DNA from: Leucobacter allii
GTDB taxonomy: Bacteria; Actinomycetota; Actinomycetes; Actinomycetales; Microbacteriaceae
Length of the DNA: 64,000 nt
Assembly (NCBI RefSeq): GCF_022919155.1
Contig: NZ_CP095045.1
Coordinates: 744,001 to 808,000 of the forward strand
Direction of reading: 5' to 3'
How positions within the stretch are numbered: the stretch's first letter is position 1; each line of letters starts with the position of its first letter. The translations under genes and the position numbers were made by a program. The notes beneath the pieces are model-generated. The model searched no databases, was not told the DNA's origin, and saw only the letters and a program-made list of their open reading frames with translations. This document shows positions 56,738 through 64,000 of the stretch, in pieces.

Positions 56738-58027
56738 ATGGACGACGGCATCGGAACCGGTCGGCGGGCCCGGCGCGGCCTGCCCCGGCGCGCACGGCTC
56801 GCGATCACGCTCGGCGTGGCGGCGGCGCTCCTCCTCGGGGGAGGGATCGCCGCGGCGGCCGTCTGGGGCGGCTCGGGGCGGGACGACGGGGAGGCGCGGC
56901 CCGCTGCGACGCCCGACCCGACGGAATCGACGGGGCCGGCCGCGGCGTCGCCCGATCCGAGCGCGGAGCCGGCACCCGAGACCGAGGACGAGGCGATCCG
57001 CGTCATCGCGATGGGGGATATGCTGCCCCACGACTCGGTCAACGCGAACGCCCTCGGCGCAGACGGCGGCTACGACTACGGGCAGTTCTTCGCGGGCCTC
57101 GCCCCGCAGCTGGCCGATGCCGACGTGACCTTCTGCAACCAGGAGGTGCCGAGCGCCGGCGTCGACTTCGGCATCAGCGGGTACCCGACGTTCAACGCGC
57201 CCGCGGAGTTCGCCCGCGATCTGCACGAGGTCGTCGGCTGCGACCTCGTGAACACGGCGACCAACCACACGGCGGACCAGGGCGTCGAGGGCATCGCCGC
57301 CACCCGCGCCGTGTGGGACGGGCTCGGCCCGGTCGCGGTCGCAGGGGCCAACCGCAGCGCCGAGGAGCAGCGCACGGTCCCCGTCTTCGAGCAGGGCGGG
57401 GCGAGCTTCGCGCTCGTCTCCTTCGCGGAGTACTCGAACGCGCCGATCGACGGCGTGTCGCTCAACCTCATGGAGGACGACGCGCTCGTGTCCGAGCTCA
57501 TGGCGCAGGCGCGCGAGGTCGCGGACGTCGTCATCGTCTCGGCGCACTGGGGCACGGAGGACTCCCACGAGGTGAACGATCAGCAGCGGGCCTTCGCGCA
57601 GCGCGTCGCGGATCTCGGGGCCGACGTGATCCTCGGCACCGGGCCGCACGTGCTGCAGCCCGCCGCGTGGCTGGATCGCGCCGACGGCGGGCGGACCCTC
57701 GTCTGGTACTCCCTCGGCAACATGCTCAACACGCAGCTCGGCCTGGATCAGCTCACCGGCGTGATCGCGGGCTTCGACGTCGTCCCCGACGGCGCCGGGG
57801 ACTACGCGATCGAGCGTCCCACGGGGATCCTCACCTACATGCACTACGACTGGAGCGCCGAGGAAGAGGCGGCCGGCGACCTGCTCGCGCGGAGGAACCT
57901 CTCCCTCGGCCCGCTCGCCGGCGCGGGCGAGCGGCTCGCGAGCACGCGATTCGGCGTCACGCCGGAGCAGCAGATCGAGGCCTCGGCCGCGATCCTCGGC
58001 CCCGACGTCGAGATCCTCGCCGAGTAG
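56738..58027 (+). CDS. CapA-family (PGA_cap) metallophosphatase-like protein
   Basis: A 429-residue protein with an N-terminal TM anchor (about residues 22-45), a Pro/Ala/Glu spacer to residue 85, and a CapA domain: IRVIAMGDMLPHDSVNANA, VTFCNQEVP, LVNTATNHTADQGVEG (metal-binding Asn-His), VIVSAHWGTED and LGTGPHVLQPAAWL. CapA of Bacillus takes part in poly-gamma-glutamate export; isolated actinobacterial forms are of unknown role. ATG 56738 is 6 nt after TAGGCT, leaderless. Divergent from the carboxypeptidase, so both may act at the envelope. Confidence 0.87.
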   Translation: MDDGIGTGRRARRGLPRRARLAITLGVAAALLLGGGIAAAAVWGGSGRDDGEARPAATPDPTESTGPAAASPDPSAEPAPETEDEAIRVIAMGDMLPHDSVNANALGADGGYDYGQFFAGLAPQLADADVTFCNQEVPSAGVDFGISGYPTFNAPAEFARDLHEVVGCDLVNTATNHTADQGVEGIAATRAVWDGLGPVAVAGANRSAEEQRTVPVFEQGGASFALVSFAEYSNAPIDGVSLNLMEDDALVSELMAQAREVADVVIVSAHWGTEDSHEVNDQQRAFAQRVADLGADVILGTGPHVLQPAAWLDRADGGRTLVWYSLGNMLNTQLGLDQLTGVIAGFDVVPDGAGDYAIERPTGILTYMHYDWSAEEEAAGDLLARRNLSLGPLAGAGERLASTRFGVTPEQQIEASAAILGPDVEILAE

Positions 58028-58048
58028 CCGGCTCGGGCGCCGGGCGGC

Positions 58049-58921
58049 TCAGCGCGCGCTGAGCGGATCCGCCGAGAGCGCGCCGTAGTCCTCGGGGCTC
58101 AAGCGGTCCGCGATGACGGGGAACTCCGCCCGCACCTCGGCCACCCGGCCGGGATCGAGCTCGACGACGAGCACCTCTTCGCCGTCGCCGCACTCGGCCA
58201 CGACCCGGCCCGAGGGATCGACGATCCGGCTGAAGCCGCCGAGGGGCACGCTCGATCCGTCCACGCCGCGCTGCTCGCCGCAGGCGTTGCAGGCGAGCAC
58301 CCACATCTGGTGCTCGACGGCGCGGGCCTGCGTGAGCAGGCACCAGTGCTCGCGCCGCGCCGCGGGCCACGCGGCGGGCACCACCACCGCCTCCGCCCCG
58401 CGGGAGCTGAGCTCCTGCCACAGCCCCGGGAAGCGGAGGTCGTAGCAGGTGGTGCCGGCCATGCGGCCGAGCGGACCGTCGGCGATCCCGAGCGAGGCGC
58501 CCGGTGCGAGCAGCTCGGCCTCCAGCGACTGGTAGCCGAAGACGTGGATCTTGCGGTAGAGGTGCGCGATCTCGCCGTGCTCGTCGATGAGCACGGCCGT
58601 GTTGTGGAGCGCGCCGTTCTCGCCCCGTTCCACGAAGCTCCCGAGATGCACGGCGCTGCCGAGATCGCGGGCGACGCGGCGGCCCATCTCGACGGTCGGG
58701 CCCTCGAGGGTCTCGGCGAGCTCCGCATAGCGGTCGAAGGCGAAGTAGCCGGCGCTCCAGAGCTCGGGGAGCACGAAGAGATCGATCCCCGCATATCGGC
58801 GCAGCAGCGTCCCCACGCGCGCGATCCGCTCCTCCCGGGTCTCCTCGGCGGGGCTCGCGAGCTGCACGAGCGCGACGCGTCGGCTGCGCGGGAGGTCTGC
58901 GGGGACGGTCTGCGGGGCCAT
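58049..58921 (-). CDS. Nitrilase-superfamily carbon-nitrogen hydrolase
   Basis: A 290-residue amidase with the Glu-Lys-Cys triad: Glu in FVLPELWSAG, Lys in HLYRKIHVFG, Cys in AGTTCYDLRFPGLW. GFSRIVDPSGRVVAE is the following conserved strand. This branch includes omega-amidase, nit-type deaminated glutathione amidases and short amide hydrolases; in a mycothiol organism the substrate is open. ATG 58921 is 6 nt after TAGGGT (58933-58928), leaderless. A 14-bp repeat array lies just upstream. Confidence 0.9.
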   Translation of the reverse strand: MAPQTVPADLPRSRRVALVQLASPAEETREERIARVGTLLRRYAGIDLFVLPELWSAGYFAFDRYAELAETLEGPTVEMGRRVARDLGSAVHLGSFVERGENGALHNTAVLIDEHGEIAHLYRKIHVFGYQSLEAELLAPGASLGIADGPLGRMAGTTCYDLRFPGLWQELSSRGAEAVVVPAAWPAARREHWCLLTQARAVEHQMWVLACNACGEQRGVDGSSVPLGGFSRIVDPSGRVVAECGDGEEVLVVELDPGRVAEVRAEFPVIADRLSPEDYGALSADPLSAR

Positions 58922-58953
58922 GCCCCCACCCTACGCGCTGCGCCCGAGCCCGC

Positions 58954-59009
58954 GCAGGGCGGGGCGTGCAGGGCGGGGCGTGCAGGGCGGGGCGTGCAGG
59001 GCGGGGCGT
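58954..59009. repeat. 14-bp tandem repeat, four copies
   Basis: Four perfect copies of GCAGGGCGGGGCGT at 58954, 58968, 58982 and 58996, plus a partial GCAG, between the divergent nitrilase and DUF4916-type genes, close to the nitrilase promoter. Confidence 0.95.
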
Positions 59010-59093
59010 GCAGCCGCGACGGGGGAGGGTGGGGCAGAATGGCACGTGAGGGGGCGGTCGCCTCCCGCCACGGGTCCGCGAGGAGGGGCTTGC

Positions 59094-59687
59094 ATGAACA
59101 TCGACACGGCTGAGCTCCCCGATCCCGACGATGCCGAGGACCGCCCCGCACCCGCCGACCGGCCCGCGCCCGCGGGCAATCCCGGCTGGCTGAGCGAGGA
59201 CGAGCTGCAGTTCGTGCGTGGCCGGCTCCCCGTCGTGTACGTCGAGGCCGTGCCGGTGCGCCTCGACGGGCTCGGTCAGGTCGTCGAGGTCGGCCTGCTG
59301 CTGCGCGGCACCCCGGACGGCGTGATGACCCGCGCGCTCGTCTCGGGTCGCGTGCGCTACGGGGAGACGCTGCGCGAGGCGCTCTTCCGGCACCTCGAGA
59401 ACGACCTCGGGCCGATGGCCTTCCCCCAGATGCCGACGACGATGTGCCCGGTGCAGGTCGCCGAGTACTTCCCGATGCCCGGCATTACGCCGTACGTCGA
59501 CGACCGGCAGCACGCAGTGTCGCTCGTCTACGTGGTGCCGGTCACGGGCGCCTGCGACCCGCGCCAGGACGCGCTCGAGGTGACGTGGATGGCGCCGGAG
59601 GAGGCGCTCTCGCCCGAAACGCTCGACGAGCTGCCCGGCGGCCGCGGCACGCTGCTGCGCCAGGCGCTCTCCGCCGTCGGCTGCTGA
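59094..59687 (+). CDS. DUF4916-like Nudix-fold protein
   Basis: A 197-residue protein with an acidic, Pro/Ala-rich N-terminus (about 35 residues) and a Nudix-like domain. WLSEDELQFVRGRLPVVYVEAVPV leads in. The box position reads GETLREALFRHLENDLGP, where the canonical REUxEE is altered to RHLEND, so catalysis is doubtful. TMCPVQVAEYFP and HAVSLVYVVPV follow. Conserved in Actinobacteria as DUF4916. ATG 59094 has GAGGAGGGG upstream; CAGAAT (59035-59040) may be its -10 box. Confidence 0.8.
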   Translation: MNIDTAELPDPDDAEDRPAPADRPAPAGNPGWLSEDELQFVRGRLPVVYVEAVPVRLDGLGQVVEVGLLLRGTPDGVMTRALVSGRVRYGETLREALFRHLENDLGPMAFPQMPTTMCPVQVAEYFPMPGITPYVDDRQHAVSLVYVVPVTGACDPRQDALEVTWMAPEEALSPETLDELPGGRGTLLRQALSAVGC

Positions 59688-59706
59688 CCCGGCCTCGGCG
59701 GCGCCT

Positions 59707-59817
59707 GCTTCGGTGAGCGATGCGGCTGACCTGATGCGGCTTCGGTGAGCGATGCGGTCTCGGTGAGCCCGGATTGGCCGAATCGCTCCCACGGAAGCCG
59801 CATCGCTCACCGAAGCC
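59707..59817. repeat. Two direct and one inverted copy of a 19-bp repeat
   Basis: GCTTCGGTGAGCGATGCGG occurs at 59707-59725 and 59739-59757, and as its exact reverse complement at 59798-59816, so the second and third copies can form a 20-bp hairpin. It starts 20 nt after the DUF4916-type gene and could act as its terminator. Confidence 0.85.
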
Positions 59818-59884
59818 CCGCCCGCCTCTCCGCCGGGACGAACGATCCGGGTCGATCCAGCAGGGTGCGCGCGATCGGCACCGT

Positions 59885-59990
59885 GCCGAAGCGACCCGGA
59901 TCGGGCGGATGCACACCGGACGATGCCGAAGCGATCCCGATCGGGCGGATGTACGCCGGACGGTGCCGAAGCGATCCGGATCGGGTGCGT
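59885..59990. repeat. 40-bp tandem repeat, about 2.5 copies
   Basis: Units begin GCCGAAGCGA at 59885, 59925 and 59965, each with a GATCGGG core; the third is truncated near 59986. Together with the 59707-59817 repeats this fills most of the 404-bp gap 59688-60091, in which no gene is seen. Confidence 0.85.
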
Positions 59991-60091
59991 ACCCGCGCTG
60001 GATCTCAGGAACCGGGGCACCTGGAGCGTCCCCTGCCGACTCGCCCGAGGATCGTCGCCGGTCCGCGAGCGGCTCGAGCCGACCGCACGGC

Positions 60092-60556
60092 TCAGTCGCG
60101 GCGCCGCCAGGCGATGAGGTGTGCGCGGGAGAAGCCTCGGGAGCACTTCGCGCACGAGGACTCGCGGCTCGGCCGCCGGAAGCGGAAGTGCTCGTGGCCG
60201 GCGGGGCAGCGCCCCACCCATGGCGCGCGCTCGTGCGCGATCTCGCCGTCGTGCGTCCGGCCGCCGACGTATCCGATCTCGGCCGCCGTGCGCTGCCAGA
60301 CCGGGCCGTGGCCCGCCTCGGGCCCGGCGAGCGCGTGGGCCACCTCGTGCAGGAGCACCTGGTGGATCTCGTCGTCCGAGAACTTCGCCGCGAGGTACCG
60401 GGAGACGGTGATGCGCCGCTCGGTGTAGTTGCACAGCCCCGCGCGTCGCTTCGCGTGGTCGAATCCGAAGGACCAGCGTGCGCTCCCCGGCCCGGGATCG
60501 AGGTGCATCCGGAGCAGCGCCTCCGCCCAGACGCGCACCCGCGCCAGTTCAGCCAC
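60092..60556 (-). CDS. SprT-like zinc metalloprotease domain protein
   Basis: A 154-residue SprT-like protein: VLLHEVAHALAG is the HExxH zinc site; WSFGFDHAKRRAGLCNYTERRITVSRYLA precedes it, and a C-terminal CxGHxHxxRRP ... SCAKCSRGFS region forms a zinc ribbon. The family is related to Spartan proteases that degrade DNA-protein crosslinks; bacterial roles are unclear. GTG 60556 overlaps the spermidine-synthase-like stop by 8 nt. Last of three overlapping genes. Confidence 0.85.
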   Translation of the reverse strand: MAELARVRVWAEALLRMHLDPGPGSARWSFGFDHAKRRAGLCNYTERRITVSRYLAAKFSDDEIHQVLLHEVAHALAGPEAGHGPVWQRTAAEIGYVGGRTHDGEIAHERAPWVGRCPAGHEHFRFRRPSRESSCAKCSRGFSRAHLIAWRRRD

Positions 60557-61466
60557 GTTCGAAGAGCTCCTGCGCGGGCGCCGGAGAGTCCACCGCGTTC
60601 GCGTCGGTGACCGGCGCCGCGCCGCGGATGAATTCCGCGAGCTCCCGGCCCGCGAGCATGCGCGCGGGGTGCGGTCCGCCGGCGAGGAGCCGCGGCAGCC
60701 AGTCGAGGCCCTCGAGCGCGGCGCGTCGGTCCGCGCTGCGGTCCGCGTGGCCCTGCCCACCGTGCGCGTCGGAGCGGGCCCCCGACGCGACGAAGACCAC
60801 GTTGCCGAAGCGGCGGCCCTTGAGCACCTGCGGCTCGGCGATCGCGGCGACGGCGTCGAAGCACGCGGCGAGCGTGGCGGCCTGGCCGCGCACGAAGGGC
60901 AGGCCGGGGCCGTCTGCGGCGTTCACGACGACGACGCCGTCGGGGGCGAGGAACGGCAGCACCTCCGTGTAGAACTCGATGCTCGACACGTGCGCGGGGG
61001 TGCGGGCGCCGGCGAAGACGTCCACGACGACGAGGTCCATCGCGCCCCGCATGCCCTCGGGGAGCCGGCCGAGCACGGCGCGCGCGTCGCCCCGGCGCAC
61101 GCGAATGCTCGCCCGTGCCGGCAGCGGCGCGGCCGCGCGGACGAGGTCGACAAGGGCCCCCTCGAGCTCCACGACCTGCTGGCGACTGCCCGGACGCGTG
61201 GCCTCGATGTAGCGGGGCAGCGTGAACGCGCCGCCGCCGAGGTGCAGCGCCGAGATTGGGCGCCCGGGCTCGCGGAACAGATCGATGACGTGGCCGATGC
61301 GACGGATGTACTCGAAGAACAGTTCGCCGGGGTCGCGCAGATTCACGTGGGACTGCGGGGTGCCGTCGACGAGCAGCTGGATCGCGCCGGGCACCCAGCG
61401 GTCCTCTTCGATCTCGGCCGTGAGCCCCGAGGAGAGCGTCACGGGATCGGGGAGTCGCATCGTCAC
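60549..61466 (-). CDS. Spermidine-synthase-like methyltransferase-fold protein
   Basis: A 305-residue Rossmann-fold protein: LHLGGGAFTLPRYIEATRPGS (cofactor loop), VVELEGALVDLVR, RVRRGDARAVLGRLP, MDLVVVDVFAG with the catalytic-site Asp, and FYTEVLPFLAPDGVVVVN. The spermidine synthase pattern is kept but polyamine-binding residues are not verifiable by eye, and many actinobacterial members are of unknown activity. GTG 61466 overlaps the mycoredoxin stop (GTGA). The extra roughly 60-residue C-terminal tail is unassigned. Confidence 0.82.
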   Translation of the reverse strand: MTMRLPDPVTLSSGLTAEIEEDRWVPGAIQLLVDGTPQSHVNLRDPGELFFEYIRRIGHVIDLFREPGRPISALHLGGGAFTLPRYIEATRPGSRQQVVELEGALVDLVRAAAPLPARASIRVRRGDARAVLGRLPEGMRGAMDLVVVDVFAGARTPAHVSSIEFYTEVLPFLAPDGVVVVNAADGPGLPFVRGQAATLAACFDAVAAIAEPQVLKGRRFGNVVFVASGARSDAHGGQGHADRSADRRAALEGLDWLPRLLAGGPHPARMLAGRELAEFIRGAAPVTDANAVDSPAPAQELFERG

Positions 61467-61759
61467 GATCCGTCGCGGCCGAGGCCGAGCTCGGCGATCT
61501 TGCGCAGCATGTCCGCGTTGGACGGTTCGACCTGATGGCTGCGGTCGGGGTAGACGATCACGGGGATGTTGGTGCGGCCGCTGATGTCCCGGGCGACCTC
61601 CGCGGCCTCGGGTTCGCGCACGAGGTCGATGTAGCGGTACGGGGCGCCCGAGCGGTCGAAGACGAGCTTCGCTCGGCGGCAGTCGCCGCACCAGTCCGCG
61701 CCGAAGATGAGGGTCTCGGGGGCGACGGGGCCGGGTGCCGCGGGCGACTGCTCGTTCAT
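61463..61759 (-). CDS. Glutaredoxin/mycoredoxin-like protein
   Basis: A 98-residue thioredoxin-fold protein: TLIFGADWCGDCRRAKLVFD with the redox Cys pair (WCGDCR), YRYIDLVREPEAAEVA, NIPVIVYPDRS with the cis-Pro, and a C-terminal helix. With mycothione reductase in the same window it probably reduces mycothiol-mixed disulfides. ATG 61759 is 6 nt after TAGGCT, leaderless. Heads the three overlapping genes that end with SprT-like. Confidence 0.85.
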   Translation of the reverse strand: MNEQSPAAPGPVAPETLIFGADWCGDCRRAKLVFDRSGAPYRYIDLVREPEAAEVARDISGRTNIPVIVYPDRSHQVEPSNADMLRKIAELGLGRDGS

Positions 61760-61792
61760 GCCTCCAGCCTACGCGCCGCCGACGACACCGGA

Positions 61793-61837
61793 ATCGCGGG
61801 CATCGCGGGCATCGCGGCCATCGCAGGCATCGCCGGC
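61793..61837. repeat. 9-bp tandem repeat, five copies
   Basis: ATCGCGGGC and close variants repeated at 61793, 61802, 61811, 61820 and 61829, between the PAP2 stop and the mycoredoxin promoter. Confidence 0.9.
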
Positions 61838-61838
61838 A

Positions 61839-62546
61839 TCACCGCGGAGCCGCTCGCGCGGTGCGGCCGCGCGGCGCGGCCGCCCGACCGCCGCCGAACC
61901 AGAGACGGCGCGCGAGCACCGCGGCGCTCGCGCCGAGGATCGCGCCGGCGACCGTGTCGCTCAGCCAGTGCACGTGGAGCGCCGTCCGGCTCCACATCAT
62001 GAGCAGCATCCATCCGAGCGCCGCGAGCGCGACGGCGCGCTCCGCTCGGCGTCCCAGCCGCTCCGAACCCAGAGCCACGAGCGCGGCGGACACCGCGAGC
62101 GCCGCCGCTCCCATCGAGTGGCCCGAGGGGTAGGAGGTGCCGTGGCTCTCGTAGAGCTGGTCCCAGGGGCGGGGCCGGAGCACGAGCGACTTCCCGAGTT
62201 CCGAGAGGAGCACGCCGAGCAGCGCCGCGGTCGCGATCGCCGCGGCGTCCCGTGGGCGGCGCAGCGCGCAGCAGAGCGCGGCCGCGATGCCCGCACACGC
62301 CGCGGCTCCGGCGCCGCCGCCGAGCTGCGCGAGGAAGACGGCGATCGCGGAGGCCGGTGAGCCGGGGGAGACCGAGGCGACGCCGTGCCACCACTCGTCG
62401 ACGGGAAGCGGTCCCGGGTGCGTCAGGCGGAGGACGGCGCCGAACGCCGCCACCGCGACGAGGCCGAGCACGGCGGCGCCGACGGCGATGCCCGACGGCC
62501 CGGAGCGGTCGGAGCGGTCGCGGAGCGGTGCGGCGGATCTCCCCAT
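61839..62546 (-). CDS. PAP2-family phosphatase
   Basis: A 235-residue membrane phosphatase with about six TM segments and the full acid-phosphatase signature: KSLVLRPRP, SYPSGHSMGAAAL, and SRTALHVHWLSD (catalytic His). It dephosphorylates lipid phosphates such as undecaprenyl or phosphatidic acid derivatives. ATG 62546 is 6 nt after TAGCGT, leaderless. Divergent from rpoB. Confidence 0.9.
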   Translation of the reverse strand: MGRSAAPLRDRSDRSGPSGIAVGAAVLGLVAVAAFGAVLRLTHPGPLPVDEWWHGVASVSPGSPASAIAVFLAQLGGGAGAAACAGIAAALCCALRRPRDAAAIATAALLGVLLSELGKSLVLRPRPWDQLYESHGTSYPSGHSMGAAALAVSAALVALGSERLGRRAERAVALAALGWMLLMMWSRTALHVHWLSDTVAGAILGASAAVLARRLWFGGGRAAAPRGRTARAAPR

Positions 62547-62613
62547 CCCGATACGCTAGCGAAGCCGCCTGAGCGGCACGCCGTTGCGCGCGCAGCGGTC
62601 ATCCAGGATGCGC

Positions 62614-62642
62614 TGGACAGACGATAACGATGGTGTTACAGT
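62614..62642 (+). promoter_or_regulatory. Candidate rpoB promoter
   Basis: TGGACA (62614-62619), 17 nt, TACAGT (62637-62642); start of transcription near 62649 gives a leader of about 147 nt before rpoB. Confidence 0.6.
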
Positions 62643-62795
62643 TGATAGTTGCACTACGGACACCAGTATGCCTTCATATAGCGGTAGGCCCCGGGAGCTG
62701 GCGCGCAAGCGCAGATGAGCCTCGCCCGCGTGATCCGATGCAATTCTCGCAAGACCAGGTCAACCGGCCCGACGGGGCCCACGGAGGTAGTTTCC

Positions 62796-64000
62796 TTGGC
62801 TGCTGCGCGCAACGCATCGTCAACCCATAACCCGAAGAACGGCCGCGACCACTCGCGTCTCTCCTTCGCCAAGATTTCCGACACGCTGTCGGTGCCGAAT
62901 CTGCTGGCACTGCAGCTGGAGAGCTTCGACTGGCTCGTCGGAAACGACGCGTGGAAGGAACGCGTCGTCCAGGCTCAGGAGGAGGGGCGCGACGACATCG
63001 CGCTGAAGAGCGGGCTCGAGGAGATCTTCGACGAGATCTCCCCGATCGAGGACAACGCTGGCACCATGCAGCTGTCCTTCGAGAACCCGATCCTCGACGA
63101 GCAGAAGTTCACCATCGAGGAGTGCAAGGAGCGCGGCAAGACCTACGCCGCGCCGCTGTACGTCGAGGCGGCCTTCTACAACACCGAGACGCAGGTGCTG
63201 AAGAGCCAGACCGTCTACATGGGCGATTTCCCCATCATGACGGACAAGGGCACGTTCATCATCAACGGCACCGAGCGCGTCATCGTCTCCCAGCTCGTGC
63301 GCAGCCCCGGCGTCTACTTCGAGCGCACCCAGGAGAAGACCTCCGACAAGGACGTCTTCACCGCCCGCGTGATCCCGAGCCGCGGCGCGTGGCTCGAGTT
63401 CGAGGTCGACAAGCGCGACCAGGTGGGCGTGCGCATCGACCGCAAGCGCAAGCAGTCCGTCACGGTCTTCCTCAAGGCGCTCGGCATGACGAGCGAGGAG
63501 ATCCTCGAGGAGTTCGCCGGCTACGAGTCGATCGCGCTCACCCTCGAGAAGGACGGCATCCTCACCCAGGAGGAGGCGCTCAAGGACATCTACCGCAAGC
63601 AGCGTCCGGGCGAGCAGGTCGCGATCGAGGCGGCCCGCGCGCTCCTCGACAACAGCTACTTCAACCCGAAGCGCTACGACCTCGCCAAGGTCGGCCGCTA
63701 CAAGATCAACCGCAAGCTCGGCGTCGACGCGCCGATCACCGATTCGGTGCTCTCCCTCGAGGACATCGTCGCGACGATCAAGTACCTCGTGGGGCTGCAC
63801 GCCGGCACGGAGACCCTGCCGGGCATCCGCGACGGCAAGGAGATCGACGTCCGTCTCGACACCGACGACATCGACCACTTCGGCAACCGCCGCATCCGCG
63901 CCGTGGGCGAGCTGATCCAGAACCAGGTCCGCACCGGCCTCAGCCGCATGGAGCGCGTCGTCCGCGAGCGCATGACGACGCAGGACATCGAGGCGATCAC
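62796..64000 (+). CDS. rpoB: DNA-directed RNA polymerase beta subunit, 5' part
   Basis: 401 codons of rpoB, continuing past the right edge. TTG 62796 is taken as start because GGAGGT lies 8 nt upstream and the protein then begins LAAARNASS..., close to actinobacterial RpoB N-termini; no ATG or GTG fits. Recognisable stretches are [27 protein letters not shown]-like [42 protein letters not shown], and [17 protein letters not shown]. Part of the core transcription enzyme; rpoC should follow outside the window. Confidence 0.95.
   Translation, partial: MAAARNASSTHNPKNGRDHSRLSFAKISDTLSVPNLLALQLESFDWLVGNDAWKERVVQAQEEGRDDIALKSGLEEIFDEISPIEDNAGTMQLSFENPILDEQKFTIEECKERGKTYAAPLYVEAAFYNTETQVLKSQTVYMGDFPIMTDKGTFIINGTERVIVSQLVRSPGVYFERTQEKTSDKDVFTARVIPSRGAWLEFEVDKRDQVGVRIDRKRKQSVTVFLKALGMTSEEILEEFAGYESIALTLEKDGILTQEEALKDIYRKQRPGEQVAIEAARALLDNSYFNPKRYDLAKVGRYKINRKLGVDAPITDSVLSLEDIVATIKYLVGLHAGTETLPGIRDGKEIDVRLDTDDIDHFGNRRIRAVGELIQNQVRTGLSRMERVVRERMTTQDIEAI

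Noticed and set aside
61756..62394. Open frame reading Met-Pro-Ala repeats through the 9-bp array
   Set aside because: Overlaps the PAP2 gene out of frame with no promoter or ribosome site; only the repeat itself is of note.
62630..62830. Plus-strand 66-codon ORF in the rpoB leader
   Set aside because: Overlaps the likely -10 box and the rpoB start, lacks a ribosome site and has no conserved look.

Overview
The window is chromosomal DNA from a high-GC actinobacterium, most likely of the Microbacteriaceae (Leucobacter-like is my best guess from protein character, not a proven assignment). Supporting this: very high GC with strong G/C wobble bias, mycothiol-type redox genes (mycothione reductase, a mycoredoxin-like CxxC protein), an ECF42-type sigma factor paired with a DGPF/YCII protein, and many genes in which a TANNNT -10 box lies 6-7 nt before the start codon with no Shine-Dalgarno, i.e. 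leaderless mRNAs. The right edge holds the first 401 codons of rpoB, a core locus. No tRNA, rRNA, CRISPR array, prophage or insertion sequence was recognised.

Layout. 1-5.4 kb: a sugar-acid cassette. A KDPG-aldolase-like gene (cut by the left edge) and a cupin phosphoglucose isomerase diverge from an overlapping SDR / FGGY kinase / phosphotriesterase-like hydrolase operon plus a HAD phosphatase; two near-identical palindromes 84 bp apart lie in the divergent promoter. 5.5-8 kb: TetR / TIM-barrel protein / CPBP protease. 8-11 kb: FAD monooxygenase divergent from PadR, and an aldo-keto reductase. 11-14 kb: DGPF protein + ECF42 sigma factor, then an erm 23S rRNA methyltransferase preceded by a leader peptide and competing hairpins. 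14.4-16 kb: SDR and TetR. 16-22 kb: LysR divergent from an ALDH / CMD-like / beta-hydroxyacid dehydrogenase / Zn-ADH / MHS-transporter operon. 22-36 kb: mostly housekeeping and accessory singletons (SRPBCC, tiny membrane proteins, MarR, SDR39U1-type protein, endonuclease-V-like protein with an MMPL exporter, SelO, a PACE-type transporter, Fur, pirin, orphan EctB, FAD dehydrogenase). 36-39 kb: two CNNM/CBS membrane proteins.

39-50 kb is a well-defined uronate (pectin/glucuronate-type) catabolic island. On the minus strand lie a cupin protein, a fused two-domain ABC permease, its ATPase, its binding protein, a 2-hydroxyacid dehydrogenase and KduI. On the plus strand lie an IclR/KdgR-type regulator, a second 2-hydroxyacid dehydrogenase, a KduD-like SDR, a KDPG aldolase and a KDG-kinase-like PfkB protein. 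KduI and KduD convert 5-keto-4-deoxyuronate to 2-keto-3-deoxygluconate, the kinase phosphorylates it and the aldolase cleaves it. Two matching 15-bp palindromes (TGAAA-N5-TYTCA) sit before the two arms. The importer is of the PotABCD/FbpABC type rather than a usual sugar ABC system.

50-64 kb: an acyltransferase, an OpuC-type osmoprotectant importer (ATPase, two permeases, binding protein; the first permease has an 8-residue repeat tail), mycothione reductase, Nudix, a D,D-carboxypeptidase lipoprotein, CapA-like protein, a nitrilase-family amidase, a DUF4916-like Nudix relative, a 404-bp repeat-filled intergenic region, SprT-like metalloprotease / spermidine-synthase-like / mycoredoxin overlapping genes, a PAP2 phosphatase, and rpoB with a long leader and a TTG start.
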